Source of the DNA: an uncultured Alteromonadaceae bacterium
Lineage (GTDB): Bacteria; Pseudomonadota; Gammaproteobacteria; Enterobacterales; Alteromonadaceae
Length of the DNA: 46,215 nt
Reading direction: 5' to 3'
Assembly (NCBI GenBank): GCA_950073835.1
Contig: CATMRP010000022.1
Coordinates: 1-46,215 of the forward strand
The position numbers and the translations under genes are program-made. Shown piece by piece: positions 8,645 to 17,144 of this stretch. The notes under the pieces were generated by a model. That model made no database searches and was not told the DNA's origin. It worked only from the letters and a program-made list of their open reading frames with translations. The stretch's first letter is position 1. Every line of letters begins with the position of its first letter.

Positions 8645-9679
8645 TTATTTAAGGGTTAACACGCCTAGTTTATAGGGTTCACCGCCATAGCCACCATTCA
8701 GTGAGGGCCCGGAGTCGCCCTGGAATACAAACTGTAAATTACACGGGTCGATGGTGAGATATTCATCGTATCCTGAGCGGATCATTTCACCGTGGCTGAT
8801 GCCATCGGCCCATTTGCCTTCAACCCAGTCTACATTGGCGTTGCCCGCAAAGGGGTTTTGTTCGGTATCGGCCAGCGGTGTCCAGGGCCCATCTAAATCT
8901 GTGGCCATCCAGGAACGGAAAAATCGCGGGCCATATGCGCCGTCTTCACTGTTAAAGGCCTCCACCAATAACAGGTACTGATCGGTGCCATCCACTTTAT
9001 ACACATTGGCTGCTTCAAATAAAAAACTATTGCCGTTACCGCGATGGTCTTCCATAACGACTTCATAACCCACAAAGTTTGGAAAATTTTCTCTGGAGGT
9101 TTTTGATTTATACAGCACGCCATCGTCTCTGGAGAAGAATAAATGGCAGTTCACATCGTCACAAATTACCCAGTAATCCAACTCAGGCTTACCTTTTTCA
9201 ATGGGTGGCCCCTCCTGTAAAAAATCTTTCCTGGGTGTCCAGCTATTAATGTCGGTAATATCGCGGGTTGTTGCATAGCCCCGCCCCCATTGCGTAAAGT
9301 TATACCACAGGTTGTGCGGGCGATAATAAAACACCTGGGGCGCAACCGTGTTTCCCACAAGCGTACCATTCATAGGTTGTTGAACAGCCTCAGCCGCGCT
9401 TTGCCAGTCGGCAAAGTGGAAGTACACCGATTTCCAGGAGCCATCGTTTATGGTGGCCCAGATATGGTATTCGTCATCGTAGTACACTACAGATGGATCC
9501 TTAATGCCGAATATTCCCTCGTTAGGCGAAACCAATGCAGTACTGGCTTGCCACTGGAATGTTGTCGGCAATGGACAGGTGTTCGCAACCTCGTTGTTAT
9601 CTGTATTCTTGGCGCCTGAACATCCTGTCAGCCACACGGATGCCAGCACCGCACCAATAACCTTGTGATTACACTTCAT
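8645..9679 (-). CDS. GH62 alpha-L-arabinofuranosidase-like lipoprotein (344 aa)
   Basis: A lipoprotein signal ends in WLTGC (Cys20). The mature part matches glycoside hydrolase family 62 along its length: an N-terminal CPLPTTFQW start, IKDPSVV with Asp61, LDYWVICDD with Asp168, LFEAANVYKV with Glu222, then RFFRSW, PFAGNANV, ISHGEMIR, DPCNLQFVFQG and a terminal LGVLTL. Asp61, Asp168 and Glu222 sit where the family's three catalytic acids are expected. GH62 enzymes remove arabinose from arabinoxylan or arabinan. There is no carbohydrate-binding module, and no transporter or other polysaccharide gene nearby, so it stands alone as a surface or periplasmic enzyme. Family assignment is firm; the substrate is inferred. 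Confidence 0.88.
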   Translation of the reverse strand: MKCNHKVIGAVLASVWLTGCSGAKNTDNNEVANTCPLPTTFQWQASTALVSPNEGIFGIKDPSVVYYDDEYHIWATINDGSWKSVYFHFADWQSAAEAVQQPMNGTLVGNTVAPQVFYYRPHNLWYNFTQWGRGYATTRDITDINSWTPRKDFLQEGPPIEKGKPELDYWVICDDVNCHLFFSRDDGVLYKSKTSRENFPNFVGYEVVMEDHRGNGNSFLFEAANVYKVDGTDQYLLLVEAFNSEDGAYGPRFFRSWMATDLDGPWTPLADTEQNPFAGNANVDWVEGKWADGISHGEMIRSGYDEYLTIDPCNLQFVFQGDSGPSLNGGYGGEPYKLGVLTLK

Positions 9680-9943
9680 CTCATTATTCCTGCTGCTTTA
9701 CCAATGATTGAAATCGCCGCGGGCGAAAACATCACTGTTAAAGATATGTAAACTTGTCAGCCATAGTATGAATATCGCTGTGAGATGAAATTATCTTATA
9801 AAGGATCCACTTTGCGTTATTTGGCAAATCACCGGAATATTGCAAAGTAACCTATAGGTTTATAAAGCAAGTTCACGACTGTGATCCTTACCTTTACTTT
9901 GAGTGTCGTTTTAAGATTGCTGATAGCTATCGTCAGTCATCAC

Positions 9944-12637
9944 TTAAAGTCGTGAGCGCGTAATATCAAGTAGCGACTTTTCAAGCGTTTGCATTTCCTC
10001 ACTGTCACATTCATAGCGCTGCATCACATTGGTTACACCCCGTAAATTGCCACTCAGCGTAAAAATTGATTGCTGTATATCTTGAGAAATCAGGCCAAAT
10101 GCGCCATATATGGAGCCCATTGCTTCCAGGCTTCCGGCACTCGTTCCCTGACCTAATTGGGCAAACAAGTCCGCATGTCGCTGGGCAATAGTATAATAAT
10201 AGGTTTTACTAAACGTATTGCGGTAAAACTCCTCACCTAAAATATTTTGACTCACTTCTTCCCATACCACAGTGCGCTCAAAATCCACTGGGTTTGGCCC
10301 TAAACACTTTGCGGCTAAATGCTCGTAAGCCACAATGAACAGACCGGTCATTGCTGAGGTCATGCTGATACTTTGTATCCGTTCTCGCATTGCTTGTTTC
10401 ATTGCATTCGCGTTGCTCTGGTCGCCGGCAAACAGTGACATGAGTTCAAAAACACCACTATTAAGCAGTGGCTCCGACATTTTCACCATTGAGGTGGCAA
10501 ATTTCTTATCTTCTTCTTCAATTATTTTAAAATCGCCGCGGTAGAGGGCGTTTATATAAACGGCGCCATCGTCTTCGGCGTTAAGTGGCCCTTTGCCTAC
10601 CCTTGCGATATAGGCAACCTGGTCAAGTGCTTCCTGCCTGCGCTTTTTAGCTTCAGTGATTTGCTGCCATACTTTGGAATGGTGCTTATCTGGCTTGATA
10701 TATAATTCTTTACCTATCTTTTCGAGGTCAGTTGCAGAATCGGCAGCTGTTATGTCGGATTGAAAAGATTGGAGTAATGCGTTGTAGCTGGCATCGCGCT
10801 GTAAATAAAGCTTTTCCAACATTTGCTTTATTGCGGGCTGCGTATTAAAAGCAATAAACAGTTCTTTATTTTCCTCGTACCATGCTTTGGAAGCCATTAA
10901 AGCTTCCTCGGGTGAAGAGAAATCTGCACTGGCAGGGACACTATGCGAAGTAAAGTAACCGGATAATAAATCGGGGATCTGTTGAGCGACGTATTGCCTG
11001 ACTTTATCCTGAGTTCGCAGATCGGTAGAAAACCAGTTTGCTAATGTCCGGGGTTCCGCCGCGTTAAGCAATGCTTTCAGGTTACCATTTTTCGCCAACG
11101 CTACGCGGGCATCAACTTCCGCAAAAATATCTTTGGTTTTTGCCTTTTCAATGGTGTTTGTTATGGTGGCTTTGCCTTCAGTCTGCTCTGCAGGCCACAC
11201 CGCATTTAGAATATAGTGTGACTGCACAGCAAACTCACTCAGAGCCTCCTCATCGCCCTTAACAGCAAGATTATTAACTGTTCGACGTTGCCATTCATCT
11301 ACCCCGTCAAGCGCCATTCCACCAATGCCAGCACTGGTATAATCAAAAACGCCTCTGTCATCGCCAAAGCCACTGGCAATCACATTTAGATCGCCTTGTC
11401 TTATTTTTAACCCCGCATCCCTGGAACAAACCCTGGCTAACTCGTACTTGTAACCTTCACGTAGTTCGTCGTCCAGCTCAAACAACGCTTTATCAAAATG
11501 ACGGTTAAACACAGAAGGTCTGAACAGATTGAGCAGCTGTACCGGCTGTAACGCTCTGCCCGATGAATTACTTTGCGTAGTCATTTCACTCAGCCAGGCT
11601 TGCAGTACAGGCATGCACCCCTTACCGCTTTTTTCGCGCAACACCGCATGGCGTCCGCTTGCCACATCCTGTTGCTGTATCCTCAGTTCTTGCAACTGTT
11701 GCGTTAACGAATTGGCAATTTCATGATTACCATCTCTTCGGGCCTCAGCAATTTTTGTTTGCAGTTCGATGATTTCGGTATTAAGGGCACTCATTTGTGC
11801 ATTTATTCTTTGCCTTTTCTTTTGCTGAAGCTGTTGCTGCCTTACCCTGGATTCTTCAGCAGGGTGCATTTTTGCGGCATTATTCTGTGCACTCTGACTA
11901 AACAAATCATTCATTTTCTGGCGGATTTGATTTACCCGTTCAGCATCGCCTGCCGCTCTGGCTTGTTGAGCTTCAAGGCGCAATGCATCCATTTTTTGCT
12001 GCACCTTTTGCTCTTTCTCTTTTCGCTTTAACTCTTTTAAACGGGCTTCTTCGATAACCTCTCTTGGCTCGGCGATACCTTGCAACATCGCTGGGAGTGT
12101 ATAACCTGAAGTCAGAATGAATGGCGCTGTTGTGTTGCCAGCCGGACCACCATAGAACACATACATCTGTGTGTTATCTTTGTTTAACGCGGCAAATAAG
12201 GTAACGACTTGTTGTCTGGGAGGATGAAACTGAAACTTGAGTAAATTAAGTGCCGCAAAATATTCTCCCTGCAGTGGATATACTTGTGGATTAGTTAACG
12301 GCATGGTTGCATCCAGTGTCGCGACATCGATAATCACCTGCCCGCTAACAGATTCACCCTCGCCAAATTGCAAAGCCAGCGCCTGTCCGTGATTAGCGCC
12401 GCGACCACGCTCCATGCTCATTGCGGCTCTCTGCTGACGTTGGTTGTCGCGTGGGCCTTTTGCCGACGTTGCAGCCGCCCCTTTTTCGAGGTTAACGGTA
12501 ATGAACTTTAGCTTGTCACGTTCCGGTAGCAGTCCAACCCAATGCTCAGGAAGCTCTGCAACAGCAGTAGTTGCGTACGCCGTTGCCGAGAGGACTGATA
12601 AAATAACAACGACTGCTGCTTTTAATAATTTTTGCAT
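9944..12637 (-). CDS. Large exported coiled-coil protein of unknown function (897 aa)
   Basis: Residues 1-27 are a signal peptide (cut near AYATT). A beta-type region of about 160 residues follows, then a strongly charged Q/R/E-rich coiled coil (about 197-335), then a long alpha-helical region to the end with few cysteines. A short hydrophobic stretch at MTSAMTGLFIVAYEHLAAK is weak for a membrane span. The Q/A-rich coiled coil suggests an elongated periplasmic protein. I do not recognise the family. Gaps of 264 and 151 bp around it suggest a single-gene transcript. Confidence 0.7.
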   Translation of the reverse strand: MQKLLKAAVVVILSVLSATAYATTAVAELPEHWVGLLPERDKLKFITVNLEKGAAATSAKGPRDNQRQQRAAMSMERGRGANHGQALALQFGEGESVSGQVIIDVATLDATMPLTNPQVYPLQGEYFAALNLLKFQFHPPRQQVVTLFAALNKDNTQMYVFYGGPAGNTTAPFILTSGYTLPAMLQGIAEPREVIEEARLKELKRKEKEQKVQQKMDALRLEAQQARAAGDAERVNQIRQKMNDLFSQSAQNNAAKMHPAEESRVRQQQLQQKKRQRINAQMSALNTEIIELQTKIAEARRDGNHEIANSLTQQLQELRIQQQDVASGRHAVLREKSGKGCMPVLQAWLSEMTTQSNSSGRALQPVQLLNLFRPSVFNRHFDKALFELDDELREGYKYELARVCSRDAGLKIRQGDLNVIASGFGDDRGVFDYTSAGIGGMALDGVDEWQRRTVNNLAVKGDEEALSEFAVQSHYILNAVWPAEQTEGKATITNTIEKAKTKDIFAEVDARVALAKNGNLKALLNAAEPRTLANWFSTDLRTQDKVRQYVAQQIPDLLSGYFTSHSVPASADFSSPEEALMASKAWYEENKELFIAFNTQPAIKQMLEKLYLQRDASYNALLQSFQSDITAADSATDLEKIGKELYIKPDKHHSKVWQQITEAKKRRQEALDQVAYIARVGKGPLNAEDDGAVYINALYRGDFKIIEEEDKKFATSMVKMSEPLLNSGVFELMSLFAGDQSNANAMKQAMRERIQSISMTSAMTGLFIVAYEHLAAKCLGPNPVDFERTVVWEEVSQNILGEEFYRNTFSKTYYYTIAQRHADLFAQLGQGTSAGSLEAMGSIYGAFGLISQDIQQSIFTLSGNLRGVTNVMQRYECDSEEMQTLEKSLLDITRSRL

Positions 12638-12788
12638 GACTCATCTATCCCTTGATAAGTTTCTGCTTATTTCTGTAATACAGCCTGAAAAAGCAGGTAT
12701 CCATATATAGTATATTCGCTCCTAGCATAGTCTATAAAGGTTAAGGTGACTAAAAAGAATGCCTTTTAAAACCCCAAAATAGCCTTAA

Positions 12789-14441
12789 CTAACGCAGGAG
12801 TTTGCGAATATAGGCTCCTATAAAAACGGTGATAAACACAATTCCCGCAACAGATTCTAATACGGTTAGTGCTGCTATATCACCGCTGGGTTCATAATCC
12901 GGCCACTTGCCAAAAAAGTTTCCGGTAAACCCCTGAACACTTAAGGCAAGCGATGCTTGCCAGCTCATATCAGGCTGGCACAGCCTGAACAATAACATAA
13001 ACAGTATAATGATCAGGGTGGAAGAAATGGCAATATTTCTGAGTCTCACGCCCCACCCAAAAACATGTCCGAACAATAATCGGGTTACTGCAAAATGAGG
13101 TTGCTTCTGACGCATAAAAAAATACGCGTCATCTTCGGCATCCAGTTGACCCGTATCACTAAACCAGTTCTTCAATGAACAATAAAGCTCTGCCGTTTTA
13201 TCATCCGTATCCTGCTCCTGTATAATAAATCGCCTCGGTTCCAGTGACAGCGGGAAATGCCGTTCTTTAACGTAAATATCGTTAATAGGCAGAAATACCA
13301 GTCGTGCTGCACTGAGTCGGTTGAGCTGTAGTTTACAGGCTTCAAGATGGTTATCCTCAATGTAGGCATTGCCATCTATGGTTGAATTTTGTAGCACCAG
13401 ATTGCCAACAATACCGTTATTGAGCAGGCGCAGATGCCGTTCTATGGAAGTACGCTGAAACGAAAGTGCAGCCAGACCGGGATTTTTAAATGTAGTGTGA
13501 GAAATGCTTAAATCTTTAACAATGGTTGCATCGGTAAGGTTAATGGTATCGATGTTACTTTGACTAATGGAACAGTTTTGTATTGTAGTGTTGTTAACGT
13601 AAACGGTATTAATGTCACACGCCTGAATCCTTAACTTACCTTGTATTGTAGTGGTGTTCGCGGTTTCAGAATCATAAAGTTCACGACCAGCATAAAATCC
13701 CTTAATCACTCCCCTGCTGGTTTCAGTTTCCTGGTCCTGATCACCGATAACTTCAATATCATTGTAAAAGGTACCACCTAGTGAAACCACACCCGAAATT
13801 GCCACTTCATTGAGCCAGATAATGTCTTCACAGCCCTGCACACCAAAGTCCAGGTACACATTAGAAGCACAAAGTCCGCGCAAAGAAACACCACCTGGCC
13901 CACTAAAATCACAGGATTCCATATGCAGGTTATGTTGGATATTTGATGATTTTAAACTGAAATGTTTACTAAATCTGCTGCTACAAAACCACAGGTTACC
14001 CGGAAAATTGCAGGCAATTAGTCTGAAATCATCAGCAAACTCACAGTCGAAAAATGCACAGTGGCTGGTCAGTGTTAACCCTTCGATATTCACCACCCCG
14101 AAAGTACACTGTCTGAATACAATTAATGGTACGTCCTGTTGCAGGAGTAACGATAACTGTTCCTGACTGAAGGTTTCCCCAATGTAATACTCAAAAGCGG
14201 GACAATCGCTGGGTTGCTCAAAACAAACTGCCGACTCTAACGCTAAACCGCGTTCTATCGTCCTTTTCGGCTTGGATGAAAACTGAGCACATAATTCTTC
14301 ACCAGCACCAAGGTGCCTTATCCCCAGTTTTTTGAGCTCCAGCCAGTATACAAAGAAAAGCGTTTTATCTTGATTAATAATAACCGAAAACCTCGAATGT
14401 TTCGGCTCGGTAAAAACACAGTGAAACGTCTTATAATTCAA
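12789..14441 (-). CDS. Beta-helix (pentapeptide-like) protein with C-terminal 2TM pore-like domain (550 aa)
   Basis: From about residue 110 to 400 the sequence runs in short repeating units rich in N, I, L, S and T (for example TIQNCSISQSNIDTINLTDA), typical of a right-handed beta-helix of the pentapeptide-repeat/polymer-forming sort. The C-terminus has two hydrophobic helices (about 470-490 and 520-546) flanking SLALSVQGFTGNFFGKWPD, placed like the pore loop of two-TM ion channels but lacking the TxGYGD filter. Its first codons overlap the last 11 bp of the upstream metallo-hydrolase gene, so the two are translationally coupled. Function is unknown; a membrane sensor or channel-like protein with a scaffold domain is an inference. 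Confidence 0.65.
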   Translation of the reverse strand: MNYKTFHCVFTEPKHSRFSVIINQDKTLFFVYWLELKKLGIRHLGAGEELCAQFSSKPKRTIERGLALESAVCFEQPSDCPAFEYYIGETFSQEQLSLLLQQDVPLIVFRQCTFGVVNIEGLTLTSHCAFFDCEFADDFRLIACNFPGNLWFCSSRFSKHFSLKSSNIQHNLHMESCDFSGPGGVSLRGLCASNVYLDFGVQGCEDIIWLNEVAISGVVSLGGTFYNDIEVIGDQDQETETSRGVIKGFYAGRELYDSETANTTTIQGKLRIQACDINTVYVNNTTIQNCSISQSNIDTINLTDATIVKDLSISHTTFKNPGLAALSFQRTSIERHLRLLNNGIVGNLVLQNSTIDGNAYIEDNHLEACKLQLNRLSAARLVFLPINDIYVKERHFPLSLEPRRFIIQEQDTDDKTAELYCSLKNWFSDTGQLDAEDDAYFFMRQKQPHFAVTRLLFGHVFGWGVRLRNIAISSTLIIILFMLLFRLCQPDMSWQASLALSVQGFTGNFFGKWPDYEPSGDIAALTVLESVAGIVFITVFIGAYIRKLLR

Positions 14442-15159
14442 TGCTCATTCCCTGCTTAGCAAAACCCATAAAATGGTCTGACACGACGTCTTCGAATAAT
14501 TGCCAGTCATCACCATAACTCATTAACAGCATCTTTCGTTTTACGTTATCCGGATATGCCATTAAGGAACTCAGGTTTGCATGCACCGGGTTTCCTTCAT
14601 GTAAGGACACATCGTGAAAGCAAAAATCGTAATCGTATTGTTTTACTATGTCCAAAATGGCAAGGGTATCTGCGGTATAGAGAATTTTCTTATTGATACA
14701 AATGCCATAGCAGGGTTTACCAGGGGTATGTGACACCTCGAAGACCTCATAATTAACGCCTGCAAAGCTAAACTGGTTGTGCTCAATAAAACGCACATCA
14801 AAAAAATCCTCCAAGGTAGCGTCACCCTCGCCAATTCTGCCCATTGAGCCTTTTAGGGTCTGGAGCCACAACTCTTCATAAATTTCGCGTTTTAAGTAAA
14901 GGGGCACTTTACGTTGTAGCCGAAACAGATATTCATAGCCCACGCGCTCTAATCCAAATACATGATCACCATGAACATGACTAATGAAAATACCGCAGAT
15001 GTTGTCAAACCCAATGCCACAGGTGTTCAAAGCGCTTTTAATGGTAAAGCCACAATCAATCAGAAAGGCCCCGGACTCTTGAACTATTGCGGCTCCTGTA
15101 TTAAACATTGTGTCGGAGTCTGAACTCCCCGTTCCCACCATTTTAAAAACAACACTCAT
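14431..15159 (-). CDS. Metallo-beta-lactamase-fold hydrolase (242 aa)
   Basis: The HVHGDH motif at residues 61-66, a later SHTPG histidine and YTADT aspartate, and a C-terminal SYGDDW segment define a metallo-beta-lactamase fold of the RNase Z/phosphodiesterase-like branch. The start at 15159 (MSVVFKMVGTGSSDSD) begins at the usual first strand of this fold and there is no signal peptide; the longer frame upstream adds an unlikely 54-residue hydrophobic extension. It should bind two metal ions (Zn or Mn/Fe) in the cytoplasm. It overlaps the beta-helix membrane-protein gene, suggesting a shared task. Candidates include cyclic nucleotide or phosphodiester hydrolysis, but the substrate cannot be read here. 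Confidence 0.82.
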   Translation of the reverse strand: MSVVFKMVGTGSSDSDTMFNTGAAIVQESGAFLIDCGFTIKSALNTCGIGFDNICGIFISHVHGDHVFGLERVGYEYLFRLQRKVPLYLKREIYEELWLQTLKGSMGRIGEGDATLEDFFDVRFIEHNQFSFAGVNYEVFEVSHTPGKPCYGICINKKILYTADTLAILDIVKQYDYDFCFHDVSLHEGNPVHANLSSLMAYPDNVKRKMLLMSYGDDWQLFEDVVSDHFMGFAKQGMSIEL

Positions 15160-15392
15160 AAACTCTGCACCTTCACTGGCAATAACAATAAAAATCTGCA
15201 CCGTAAAAATTACAAACCGCAGACCCAAGCAAAGCACAAAACTACTATATAGCAGCCTCAATTGCATAGTTATCAATGACATTTGCGTAAAATTAGGAGT
15301 TAAAATATCCTTACATATCATGAGAGGAATAGTCGTTCGGGCTCACCTTATTATTTATAAGAACATGCCAGGCAACAGGGAGGCAGCCAGCC

Positions 15393-15592
15393 ATGCAAGT
15401 TATCATTAAAGATAAATTCACCTTACTCACCGACCGGCAAGACGGCGGAAAAGTGAAATTTGGTCTTGGCTTGGGGATAGTGTTGTCAGTTGTTTTTGCC
15501 TGGCTGGCGCTGAACGACTGCAGGCCACTGTAGAAAGTAAGACATCCTCCGAATTAGAAATCAACTGGTATCAATACCTTCAGCAACAGTGA
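15393..15592 (+). pseudogene. Small single-TM ORF, apparently frameshifted
   Basis: An ATG at 15393 with GGGAGG upstream opens a 46-codon frame: a charged start, then a hydrophobic helix (GLGIVLSVVFAWLAL) and a TAG at 15531. In the -1 frame from about 15518, coding-like sequence (LQATVESKTSSELEINWYQ) goes on to a TGA at 15590-15592. Joining the frames gives a small membrane-anchored protein of about 70 residues. A one-base deletion, a sequencing error or a -1 slip would each explain it. The short 46-aa protein may also be real on its own. Confidence 0.4.
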
Positions 15593-15680
15593 CCAATAAG
15601 TAATTTAGCTAGCCGTTTCATACAAGGCCAGCTAATTGAAATAGGTCTATTAGCCAAACAATGCAACGTTGCCAGCGCAA

Positions 15681-16421
15681 TTACGTAATCGCGTTAGCGT
15701 CTTCGTAAAATCGTTTCTCCAGCAATTCATACTCTTCGTTTAATGCTTCAAACTGACCGTTTATTTTTTTATTAACAAAGGCGGCCATTAGTTTTCTGCC
15801 ACCGAGAATAATAGCCAGCGTCGCTACGCAGAATGAAATGGCCAACGATGACACCTCAAGCCCCATTCTGGCAATTACAGACAGCACCATTATCCAGGTG
15901 ATAAGGGTAATAACAATCCCTACACTGCGCAGAAACGAAGGCTGTTTCCCCAGAATCAGCAACAAACTTCTGATAGATGGATTTTTGGGTTTAACTGATG
16001 TCAGCCTGTTTGCGTAGCTTTCAATGTCAATTTGATTGTTGTGCTCTATCCCTTCGGAATCCAGAAACTCCCTGAGTCCCTGGCTAAGGTTAAAGGCGAC
16101 ACCTTTCTCCCGGGATTTTTGTATTCGAAAATCAACGAAATCTGCTGCCCTTTCGCCATAGCAGGCCATTACATCCTGGTAAATTCGGTTTTGCACCTGT
16201 TTGTCGGCATATTCACGGTACGCAAAATCGGTTGAGCCATCATTTTGTACCCAGTACACCACGGTTTCTGTTGCGATTAAGGCACCAAAGTCACTGATAA
16301 GATCATCAACCATTTTCTTTCGGAAGCTGCGCATTCTTACCGAGTTACCAATTGCGTTCCCCATAGCGGCGCCGACTGCCGCGCCTCCTGCAGCCATGGC
16401 AATACCTGTATTTCGACTCAT
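15681..16421 (-). CDS. Glycine-zipper membrane protein of unknown function (246 aa)
   Basis: The ATG at 16421 follows GAGG with a spacing of about 8 and gives MSRNTGIAM; the upstream in-frame ATG has no such site. Residues 6-28 are Gly/Ala-rich (GGAAVGAAMGNAIG), a glycine-zipper segment able to pack in a membrane. A soluble helical region (30-160) is followed by two adjacent membrane helices (about 165-210) and a charged C-terminal tail. No catalytic motif is visible and I do not recognise the family. It reads away from the possible gene remnant at 16481-16913. Confidence 0.65.
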   Translation of the reverse strand: MSRNTGIAMAAGGAAVGAAMGNAIGNSVRMRSFRKKMVDDLISDFGALIATETVVYWVQNDGSTDFAYREYADKQVQNRIYQDVMACYGERAADFVDFRIQKSREKGVAFNLSQGLREFLDSEGIEHNNQIDIESYANRLTSVKPKNPSIRSLLLILGKQPSFLRSVGIVITLITWIMVLSVIARMGLEVSSLAISFCVATLAIILGGRKLMAAFVNKKINGQFEALNEEYELLEKRFYEDANAIT

Positions 16422-16480
16422 AATAAGATCCTCATTATTTTTTAAGACAAACAGGTGATTCACTGAAGTTGTGTTCAGTT

Positions 16481-16913
16481 GTGGTGTACCGGCCTACCCC
16501 AAACAGCCCTTTTGATTCGACTATTGAGACTTATGGCTACCAACATCAGGTTGGCCACACCCTGGCTCACCTCACAGGCTAACCCCGCCTGCACTATTAC
16601 CTTAATGAGGCACCTCGCTGGAGTGTTATCGCTGCGGCGACAACAATTATCAAAGACACGACAAGGGTTTGGTATATCACTTATTTTCTGCTGCGCGCCT
16701 GCAATCGGGATTTTTATAAAATTCTCGATAGCAGCGCGGTTAAAGGCTTGATGAATGGAGTGCCTGCTTGCATAACTTACCTACCATTCGAGCTTATCAC
16801 CTGTGTCATGAGCGATAACGCGAGTGAAGTGTATAAAAGTCTCGACGCCGCTTTTTTATAACCAGCCAAACGCGCAAAGGTGGTGCTTTATAACGGCTAC
16901 TATGCGCCAACAT
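16481..16913 (+). pseudogene. Possible decayed coding frame
   Basis: One plus-strand frame reads as protein-like sequence interrupted by only two stops: NSPFDSTIETYGYQHQVGHT ... stop at 16580-16582, then 92 open codons (including YYLNEAPRWSVIAAA and NGVPACITYLPFELITC) to a stop at 16859-16861, then KVVLYNGYYAPT and a stop at 16911-16913. There is no convincing start or ribosome site. The composition looks coding-like, so it could be the remnant of an inactivated gene, but I recognise no family and chance is possible. Apart from this, the interval 16422-16960 holds nothing I can name. Confidence 0.3.
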
Positions 16914-16981
16914 AGGTCATTTGTGTGGTATTGGGTATTCTCCTATAACTTATCTCATTGTTTAATATGCAATTATTAACA

Positions 16982-16997
16982 TGGCATTGTTAATGCT
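16982..16997 (+). promoter_or_regulatory. Sigma-54-like promoter of cynS
   Basis: TGGCAT-TGTTA-ATGCT fits the RpoN pattern TGGCAC-N5-TTGCW with the essential GG and GC exactly 10 bases apart and two mismatches. Transcription would start near 17008, just before the leader hairpins. It overlaps an inverted repeat, ATTAACA-N6-TGTTAAT (16975-16994). A weak NtrC-like half-palindrome (GCGC-N7-GTGC, 16872-16886) lies upstream. The consensus is established; its use here is inferred. Confidence 0.5.
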
Positions 16998-17023
16998 TTC
17001 TGTTTAACACTAGATTGATTCAT

Positions 17024-17097
17024 AAACACGATCTATGTGTTTGAGCAAAGACGCTCATGCTGTGCCAGCTTGCTGGTAACGGCATGGGCGTTTTTTT
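17024..17097 (+). promoter_or_regulatory. ANTAR-type antiterminator/terminator leader of cynS
   Basis: Three elements follow each other. Hairpin 1 is AAACAC/GTGTTT (17024-17042) with a 7-nt loop. Hairpin 2 is TGAGC-AAAGAC-GCTCA (17042-17057), whose hexaloop has A at position 1 and G at 4, the signature of RNAs bound by ANTAR regulators such as NasR/NasT. A terminator follows: ACGCTCATGC (17051-17060) pairs with GCATGGGCGT (17082-17091) and ends in seven T. The terminator's left arm shares bases with hairpin 2, so the folds exclude each other, as in nitrate/nitrite-assimilation leaders. Hairpin 1 does not have the canonical hexaloop, which is the weak point. Confidence 0.6.
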
Positions 17098-17144
17098 GTG
17101 CCCGAAACTTAATATCGTTTAACCCAATACAGGAAGCTAACATC

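Noticed and set aside
12789-14441. Calling the beta-helix/2TM protein a potassium channel
   Set aside because: The pore-like stretch lacks the TxGYGD selectivity filter.
15110-15409. 99-codon plus-strand frame opposite the metallo-hydrolase start
   Set aside because: Overlaps the 5' part of a clear MBL gene on the other strand and has a non-coding composition.
17024-17097. Independent small RNA rather than a leader
   Set aside because: The sigma-54-like promoter, overlapping alternative hairpins and closeness to cynS fit attenuation better, though a short terminated RNA would be made in the off state.
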